Below are positions 58,667 to 64,000 of a stretch of 64,000 nt of DNA, in pieces; position 1 is the first letter of the stretch; every line of letters begins with the position of its first letter. Under the pieces are notes generated by a model that had not been told where the DNA came from, made no database searches, and was given only the letters and a program-made list of their open reading frames with translations. The stretch is from Haliea sp. (GTDB taxonomy: Bacteria > Pseudomonadota > Gammaproteobacteria > Pseudomonadales > Halieaceae), in assembly GCA_002862465.1 (NCBI GenBank), contig PKDD01000121.1, positions 1-64,000 of the forward strand, given 5' to 3'. A program made the position numbers and the translations under genes.

Positions 58667-58915
58667 TCATGCCGCGGCAGCAACATCCTTCAGCAGCTTT
58701 GCTACACGATCTGAAATCTGCGCACCCTGACCTCGCCAGTACTCTACACGGTCAGCGTCGACGCGCAAACGCTCCTCCTGACCGCGTGCGGTCGGATTAA
58801 AAAAACCAACACGCTCTATAAAGCGTCCGTTACGCGAGCAGCGGCTATCCGACACGGTAAGGTGGTAAAAAGGGCGCTTCTTGGCGCCACCTCGAGCAAG
58901 ACGAATTATTACCAT
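58667..58915 (-). CDS. rpsP: 30S ribosomal protein S16
   Basis: An 82-residue S16 starting [19 protein letters not shown] and containing [19 protein letters not shown]. The ATG at 58915 follows AGGAAA; the frame is open 23 codons upstream but that is outside the family. First gene of the operon. Confidence 0.98.
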   Translation of the reverse strand: MVIIRLARGGAKKRPFYHLTVSDSRCSRNGRFIERVGFFNPTARGQEERLRVDADRVEYWRGQGAQISDRVAKLLKDVAAAA

Positions 58916-59074
58916 TTTACGTAATTTCCTAAAATAAACTGGGACATACCGCGATATTGCAGTAGCGCCCGCAACGAAATTCAACCGGCATACCGGAAAA
59001 GTGGCGTATCATACGGAAAATACGTCCAGTATTAAACCCCAGAACACGTTATTTTTAATACTAGATACAATCCA

Positions 59075-60451
59075 TCACCGCGCAGGGAAACTTCCGCCAG
59101 GCCCCCCGGGAGGCATCATTCCGCCTAAACCACGCATCATCTTTTCCATGCCCCCGCCCTTCATTTTCTTCATCATCTTCTGCATTTGCTTGTGCTGCTT
59201 TAATAGGCGATTGAGATCCTGCACCTGAGTTCCAGAGCCCTGGGTAATACGCCGCTTGCGGCTACCCTGAATGAGTTCGGGGTTACGGCGCTCTTTCGGG
59301 GTCATGGAATCAATCATAACCTCCATTCGTGCAAACATCTTCGTATCGACATTCTGCTGCGCCACCTGAGCCATCTTGCCCATACCCGGCAACTTATCCA
59401 GCATGCCGGTTATTCCGCCCATATTGTTCATTTGCTGCAACTGCTCACGAAAATCTTCAAGATCGAATTTCTTACCTTTTTTGATCTTGCGCGCTAATTT
59501 ATCAGCTTTCTTTTTGTCAACTTTACTCTCTACTTCCTCAATCAGGGACAGTACGTCCCCCATCCCAAGAATACGCGAAGCCAGCCGGTCGGGATGGAAG
59601 GGATCTAGCGCGGTGGTCTTCTCTCCCACCCCGAGGAATTTGATCGGCTTTCCGGTAATCGATCTGACAGACAGAGCGGCACCCCCCCGCGTATCCGCAT
59701 CAACCTTGGTCAGCACGACACCGGTCAGCGGCAGCGCATCACCGAAAGCCTTCGCGGTCATAGCGGCATCCTGACCCGTCATAGCATCTACCACAAACAG
59801 GGTCTCCACCGGACTTATAGCCGCATGCAATTCCCCGATCTCAGCCATCATCTCAGCGTCAACTGCTAAACGACCTGCGGTATCAACGATCAGCACATCA
59901 CTGAATTTAATTCTTGCATGCGCGATGGCAGCCTGCACAATCGCGACTGGCTTTTGACCGATGTCACTGGCGAAAAAATCCACGCCAACTTCTTCTGCAA
60001 GCACCTCCAACTGCCTGATCGCTGCCGGCCTGTAGACGTCAGCGCTGACAACAGTGACCTTTTTCTTGTCCCGCTCTCTGAGCAACCTGGCAAGCTTCGC
60101 AACTGTCGTGGTTTTACCTGCCCCCTGAAGGCCTGCCATCATAATCACCGCTGGCGGCGTGGTCGCCAAATTCAGCCCTTCGTTAGCTGAACCCATGGTA
60201 GCCTCAAGTTCGGACTGCACAATTTTGAGAAACGCTTGCCCTGGACTGAGACTCTGCATCACGTCTTCGCCGAGCGCCCGCTCCTTGACCACGTCCACGA
60301 AGCCCTTTACCACGGGCATCGCCACGTCGGCCTCTAACAACGCCATCCGAACTTCACGCATCGTGTCTTGGATATTTTCCTCATTCAACCGCGCCTTTCC
60401 CGAAACAGTGCGCAGGCTGTGGGACAATCGATCACTCAAACTCTCAAACAT
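59075..60451 (-). CDS. ffh: Signal recognition particle protein Ffh
   Basis: A 458-residue SRP GTPase that brings nascent membrane proteins to FtsY/SecYEG. NG-domain P-loop GLQGAGKTTTVAKLA (about 107-121), DVYRPAAIRQL and DTAGR; C-terminal methionine-rich M domain with MNNMGGITGMLDKLPGMGK and a glycine/methionine tail. It precedes rpsP after about 160 bases and is divergent from ypjD, the usual arrangement. Confidence 0.98.
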   Translation of the reverse strand: MFESLSDRLSHSLRTVSGKARLNEENIQDTMREVRMALLEADVAMPVVKGFVDVVKERALGEDVMQSLSPGQAFLKIVQSELEATMGSANEGLNLATTPPAVIMMAGLQGAGKTTTVAKLARLLRERDKKKVTVVSADVYRPAAIRQLEVLAEEVGVDFFASDIGQKPVAIVQAAIAHARIKFSDVLIVDTAGRLAVDAEMMAEIGELHAAISPVETLFVVDAMTGQDAAMTAKAFGDALPLTGVVLTKVDADTRGGAALSVRSITGKPIKFLGVGEKTTALDPFHPDRLASRILGMGDVLSLIEEVESKVDKKKADKLARKIKKGKKFDLEDFREQLQQMNNMGGITGMLDKLPGMGKMAQVAQQNVDTKMFARMEVMIDSMTPKERRNPELIQGSRKRRITQGSGTQVQDLNRLLKQHKQMQKMMKKMKGGGMEKMMRGLGGMMPPGGPGGSFPAR

Positions 60452-60561
60452 CTGAATCTCCCAGAGTTATTTAAAACCGGAACGGCAATTGCTATTGATT
60501 CTGCCGCTACAAGTCGGTAAAAAGAGCTAGTATACTTTACTCCGGGCTAAGCCCCAAACCG

Positions 60562-61365
60562 ATGTCAATTTCATTACTCGCTCCGCTCTGCGCACTGCTG
60601 TATCTGGCCGCCACCGGACTGCAATTGCTGCGCCTGTCGAAACAGCATAAAAAACTCGACCGCGGTATCTTTGCACTCGGGTTATTCGCGCTAGCGTCGC
60701 ACGCGCTTATCGTGTGGAAAATTGTGTTCCATGACGCAGGGGTCGACTTAGGAATCTTCAAGGTTGCTGCGCTTATTTCGCTGGTGATTAACTTGGCATG
60801 CGTCACATCTCTGACCCGTAGGCCGTTGCAGAACTTGCTGATCGTACTATTTCCGCTGTCGGCCATAACCGTACTAGTAGCCACTTTCGCACCCGACACA
60901 ACACCGCTTCTCGGTAATCTTAGTGCGGGGATGATCTTACACATTAGCAGTTCAATCCTAGCCTATGCGGTGCTTACTCTAGCAGCCATTCAAGCTATTG
61001 TGCTGGCCTTGCAGGATTACCAGTTGAAGAATCGCCAAACCCACGGGATTATTCAGGTGCTACCGCCACTGCAGTTAATGGAAGCTATGTTATTCGAACT
61101 CCTTTGGATTGGTGTGGCACTGCTGACCATCGCTATCGCCTCAGGCGGAGTATTCATTGACGATATTTTCAATCAATCTCTGGTTCACAAGACTGTCCTG
61201 ACGATAGCCGCCTGGTTGCTATTTTCCACCTTACTGTGGGGACATTATCAGTTAGGTTGGCGCAGCAATACTGCCGTGCGCTTCACGCTTATTGGCTTTG
61301 GATTGTTAGTACTGGCTTTTTTCGGCTCTAAGTTGGTGCTGGAACTGATCTTGCACCGTGGTTGA
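60562..61365 (+). CDS. ypjD: YpjD family inner-membrane protein (cytochrome c assembly-like)
   Basis: A 267-residue integral membrane protein with about eight hydrophobic helices and the CcsA/CcmC-like core (ILHISSSILAYAVLTLAAI with a conserved His, and later SQSLVHKTVLTIAAWLLF, LLWGHYQLGWR). It belongs to the cytochrome c assembly (haem-handling) superfamily, but E. coli YpjD has no proven role. It is divergent from ffh and followed by a CorB-like gene, the common gammaproteobacterial order. Confidence 0.9.
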   Translation: MSISLLAPLCALLYLAATGLQLLRLSKQHKKLDRGIFALGLFALASHALIVWKIVFHDAGVDLGIFKVAALISLVINLACVTSLTRRPLQNLLIVLFPLSAITVLVATFAPDTTPLLGNLSAGMILHISSSILAYAVLTLAAIQAIVLALQDYQLKNRQTHGIIQVLPPLQLMEAMLFELLWIGVALLTIAIASGGVFIDDIFNQSLVHKTVLTIAAWLLFSTLLWGHYQLGWRSNTAVRFTLIGFGLLVLAFFGSKLVLELILHRG

Positions 61366-61455
61366 TTCAACGCTAAAAACTAAACAGGCACTTGCTCCGC
61401 CGCTGGTTTTTCTTCAAGATGGCGTACGCTGTATTTTACGAGGTTCAAACCGGCT

Positions 61456-62712
61456 TTGAACGAAGCACCGCTGGGTATACTGTTTTCAATTCTTGCTGTA
61501 CTCATCATTCTCTCGGCCTTCTTCTCCAGTGCAGAAACCGCGATGATGACGCTCAATCGACACAAATTGAGGCACCTGCAGAAAAACAAGATCGGCGGAG
61601 CTATTCGTGCCGGAAAACTACTGGACAGGCCAGATCGTCTAATTGGCTTGATCCTGATCGGCAACAACTTGGTCAACATTTTTGCCTCAGCCGTGGCGAC
61701 AGTAATCTCTATACGGCTGTGGGGAGATGCCGGTGTCTACATTGCCACAGGCACATTGACAGTGATAATTCTTGTCTTTGCTGAAGTCACACCAAAAACG
61801 ATCGCAGCGCTTCACCCTGAAAGAGTCGCGTTCCCCGCAAGCATTATTTTACTCCCGCTAATGGCGCTCTTAAGCCCTGTCGTTGCAATGGTAAACGCAG
61901 TGACGAACAGGCTATCCCATATGCTTGGCTTTGATCCAAAAAAGGAAGCTTACGAGCACGTCTCCGCCGATGAATTGCGAACCATCGTAACCGACGCCGG
62001 GAAGTTAATTCCGGCAAGGCACAGAGAACTATTGATTAATATCATGGACCTAGTACAGGTATCGGTCGATGACATTATGGTCCCGCGAAATGAAGTCTAC
62101 GGCATTAATCTCGACAACACAGACCAAGAGATACTGCTCAAAATCCAATCGACTGCGCACACACGACTGCCTGTCTGGCGTGATGACATTAACAATATCA
62201 TTGGCGTGCTTCACATGCGAAGTATCAGCCGGGTTGTCAATGGGCGCACGTTGAACCGGGCCGCGCTAGAACGAGAGATGGAAAAGCCTTATTTTGTCCC
62301 CGAGAGCACGCCTCTGCATACTCAGCTGATAAATTTCCAGAAAATGAAAAAACCGCTAGCAGTTGTCGTTGACGAATATGGTGAAGTACGAGGGGTGGTC
62401 GCACTAGGTGATATTCTGGAAGAAATCGTCGGAGACTTTACTTCCAACATGGCTGAAACAACAGAAAGTATACTGTCAGAGCGCGATGGCAGCTACACCA
62501 TAGATGGCACAGAAAATATTCGCGATATCAACAAAACACTTGAATGGTCTCTGCCAACCGATGGGCCAAAAACACTAAGCGGGCTGATATTGGAATATCT
62601 TGAATCATTTCCCGCTGCACCCACGGGATTAATCATAGGAAACTATCGTTTAGAAATTCTTAAGCTTGAAGGGAATGTAGTGCGCTCAGTGCTGGCTAGG
62701 CCTATCGCCTAA
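61456..62712 (+). CDS. CorB/CNNM family transporter-associated protein (DUF21-CBS-CorC)
   Basis: A 418-residue membrane protein with a DUF21 domain of three to four helices (1-185; AFFSSAETAMMTLNRHKLRHL), a CBS pair (about 205-330; VPRNEVYGI and VVVDEYGEVRGVVALGDILEEIVGD) and a C-terminal CorC/HlyC domain. CNNM/CorB proteins handle Mg2+. The start appears to be a TTG at 61456. It lies about 90 bases after ypjD. Confidence 0.92.
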   Translation: MNEAPLGILFSILAVLIILSAFFSSAETAMMTLNRHKLRHLQKNKIGGAIRAGKLLDRPDRLIGLILIGNNLVNIFASAVATVISIRLWGDAGVYIATGTLTVIILVFAEVTPKTIAALHPERVAFPASIILLPLMALLSPVVAMVNAVTNRLSHMLGFDPKKEAYEHVSADELRTIVTDAGKLIPARHRELLINIMDLVQVSVDDIMVPRNEVYGINLDNTDQEILLKIQSTAHTRLPVWRDDINNIIGVLHMRSISRVVNGRTLNRAALEREMEKPYFVPESTPLHTQLINFQKMKKPLAVVVDEYGEVRGVVALGDILEEIVGDFTSNMAETTESILSERDGSYTIDGTENIRDINKTLEWSLPTDGPKTLSGLILEYLESFPAAPTGLIIGNYRLEILKLEGNVVRSVLARPIA

Positions 62713-62774
62713 CCCGAGCACGCTCCGTGCGCGGTTGCGTCTAGTTAACGGGCCACGATTTCAGGCGCACACAG

Positions 62775-62966
62775 CTACATGAGTCGAATAGTAGTGCTTG
62801 CCTGCCGACGCTCGTCCGCAATCCGCAATACCTCGTGCTTTTGCTCATCCGTAGCCATAAACCAGTCTGTAATCTCCTCCGCAGAACGGTAACACCCCAT
62901 ACAGATATCGTTCTCGTCCAACGCGCATATCGAAATACAAGGTGATTTCACATCATCGGTGCTCAT
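62775..62966 (-). CDS. DUF1289 small cysteine-motif protein
   Basis: A 63-residue protein with four cysteines in [21 protein letters not shown] followed by EITDWF, the DUF1289 (YdhL-like) signature. The cysteines could bind a metal; function unknown. Its start overlaps the stop of the carbonic-anhydrase-like gene by four bases. Confidence 0.9.
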   Translation of the reverse strand: MSTDDVKSPCISICALDENDICMGCYRSAEEITDWFMATDEQKHEVLRIADERRQASTTIRLM

Positions 62967-63487
62967 TCCTGCTCCTTAAGATCTGCATTATAACGCTGTC
63001 CGTTGCGAATATAATGATTCGCTGTGTATATCAAGCCCAGCTGCTGATCTTGGGACAACTGGGACTTAATCCTAGCAGGCGACCCTAACACAAGAGAACC
63101 ATCGGGAATTTCCATGTTTTCCGTGACGAGTGCATTAGCACCTATCAAACAGCCTTTCCCTACCTTAGCTCCATTAAGAACAACAGCATTTATACCGACC
63201 AGTGAGCCATCCCCAATCGTGCAGCCATGCAGCATTGCATTATGACCAACAGTTACGTTCTTCCCCACTCTCAGTGGGAAACCAGGATCCGCATGCATCA
63301 CCGTTCCGTCTTGAATATTACTGCCAACTCCCACCTCTATAAGGTCAGCATCACCGCGCAGCACACAACTGAACCATACACTAGCGTTTTCATGCAAAAT
63401 GACCTCACCAATCACCACTGCATTTGGCGCAATGAAATGTCCTTCACCCAGCAGCGTCACTCGTTTATCACCCAGACTATACTTCAT
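62963..63487 (-). CDS. Gamma-carbonic anhydrase-like left-handed beta-helix protein (YrdA type)
   Basis: A 174-residue trimeric hexapeptide-repeat protein. Zinc-binding histidines are at His65, His82 and His87 ([26 protein letters not shown]), and Arg44/Asp46 (VLRGDADLI) are the conserved pair of the gamma class. YrdA/PaaY-type proteins have weak or no carbonic anhydrase activity; some act as thioesterases. Coupled by four-base overlaps to the genes on both sides. Confidence 0.92.
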   Translation of the reverse strand: MKYSLGDKRVTLLGEGHFIAPNAVVIGEVILHENASVWFSCVLRGDADLIEVGVGSNIQDGTVMHADPGFPLRVGKNVTVGHNAMLHGCTIGDGSLVGINAVVLNGAKVGKGCLIGANALVTENMEIPDGSLVLGSPARIKSQLSQDQQLGLIYTANHYIRNGQRYNADLKEQE

Positions 63488-64000
63488 GGCTGTTGCTTCC
63501 AGTCGCGTTGTAAATCAAAACCTGCATCGTAGGCAACATTCGCCAACAGCACCAGTATAGCAGCGGTGACACCCCAAATATTGTCTTTGCCCACTTGATA
63601 ATGGGGCACACGGCGAGACGCGCTGCCATAGGACATCGTCTTCATACGAAATATAATAGGGTCTCCGAAAACAGCCAGTGGCGAAAAAAAAACACTGTCA
63701 AATTCTCTCGCGTCAACAAATAAATCAGGCGCGGCAGGAACGCTGGCAACGCAGGGAAATACTTCAAAGCCAGTACGCGTGATCAATGGCTCCAACTCTC
63801 CCAGCGGCTGAATGACTTCGAGTGGTAGACCGACCTCCTCCATTGCCTCACGGGTTGCAGTGTCCCAAGGTGAAAGATCTTGCGCCTCGCGCTTCCCGCC
63901 GGCAAAGGCGATTTCCCCGGGATGCATCGGCAAGTGCATCGCGCGCCGCCCCAATAAAACCCGAGGCTCAGCCTCCTCGGTAAGGGCAACTAGAACAGCA
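63484..64000 (-). CDS. nudL: Nudix CoA pyrophosphatase (5' end outside window)
   Basis: A Nudix hydrolase of the NudL/YeaB type, cleaving CoA or acyl-CoA to phosphopantetheine. The Nudix box is seen in [12 protein letters not shown]...[12 protein letters not shown], preceded by the family [12 protein letters not shown]. The frame is open to the right edge ([20 protein letters not shown] before it), which matches the family N-terminal strand, so the true start lies beyond base 64000. The last four bases overlap the next gene. Confidence 0.9.
   Translation of the reverse strand, partial: AVLVALTEEAEPRVLLGRRAMHLPMHPGEIAFAGGKREAQDLSPWDTATREAMEEVGLPLEVIQPLGELEPLITRTGFEVFPCVASVPAAPDLFVDAREFDSVFFSPLAVFGDPIIFRMKTMSYGSASRRVPHYQVGKDNIWGVTAAILVLLANVAYDAGFDLQRDWKQQP

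Noticed and set aside
59028-59062. AGTATTAAA/TTTAATACT inverted repeat after ffh as a terminator
   Set aside because: The stem is AT-only with a long loop and no T-run on the ffh strand, so termination is not supported.
62713-62774. GC-rich hairpin after the CorB-like gene as a terminator
   Set aside because: The stem around GAGCACGCTCCGTGCGC is imperfect and no T-run follows on the plus strand.

Overview
The window is a stretch of gammaproteobacterial chromosome, with no rRNA, tRNA, insertion sequence or CRISPR array that I can see. Gene order points to a relative of Pseudomonas, probably one of the marine heterotrophic lineages near Cellvibrionales/Halieaceae. The supporting blocks are iscRSUA-hscBA-fdx-iscX-ndk-rlmN-pilF-rodZ-ispG-hisS-yfgM-bamB-der, purL/mltF/tadA/guaA/guaB/xseA and rpsP-rimM-trmD-rplS/xerD-dsbC-aminotransferase-hom-thrC-recJ-prfB-lysS. 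The genus cannot be fixed from the sequence alone. Most genes lie on the minus strand in long, tightly packed operons with 1- or 4-base start/stop overlaps.

Layout. 8-3990: a four-gene acyl-CoA catabolic module (SDR, acyl-CoA dehydrogenase, family III CoA-transferase, hot-dog hydratase). 4204-10242: an accessory block with a secreted allene-oxide-cyclase/dirigent-like protein divergent from an HPPD-like VOC dioxygenase. It continues with a periplasmic redox set (beta-helix/cytochrome c fusion, MauG-type dihaem peroxidase, dihaem cytochrome c4-like protein) and a truncated haemoglobin. 10247-24807: der to iscR, covering GTPase, outer-membrane assembly, His-tRNA and isoprenoid synthesis, RNA methylation and the whole ISC iron-sulphur machine, headed by two abutting IscR-type operators. 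24829-33291: trmJ, suhB, secF, secD (no yajC beside it) and purL. 33434-40029: mltF, tadA, a small AT-rich island next to guaA, guaA and guaB.

40030-46343 holds xseA, a CRP-like regulator and a signalling cluster: a response-regulator/class III nucleotide cyclase, a CheY-like receiver and a membrane histidine kinase, with a convergent lipoprotein. 46465-56776 holds lysS, prfB (with an intact programmed +1 frameshift), recJ, thrC, hom, an AlaC-like aminotransferase, dsbC and xerD. 56863-60451 is the rplS-trmD-rimM-rpsP operon with a clear terminator, then ffh. 60562-64000 holds ypjD, a CorB/CNNM protein, a DUF1289 protein, a gamma-carbonic-anhydrase-like protein and a Nudix CoA pyrophosphatase cut by the window end.

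The most unusual parts are: (i) the guaA island, about 1.4 kb, bounded by a 16-bp direct repeat (15/16) of the guaA 3' end, with no integrase, carrying a dTDP-amino-sugar formyltransferase and gene remnants; (ii) the beta-helix/cytochrome/MauG set beside the HPPD-like and dirigent-like genes; (iii) the cyclase/CRP pair, where the cyclase has Glu at the position that usually selects adenine; (iv) the tandem IscR operators.
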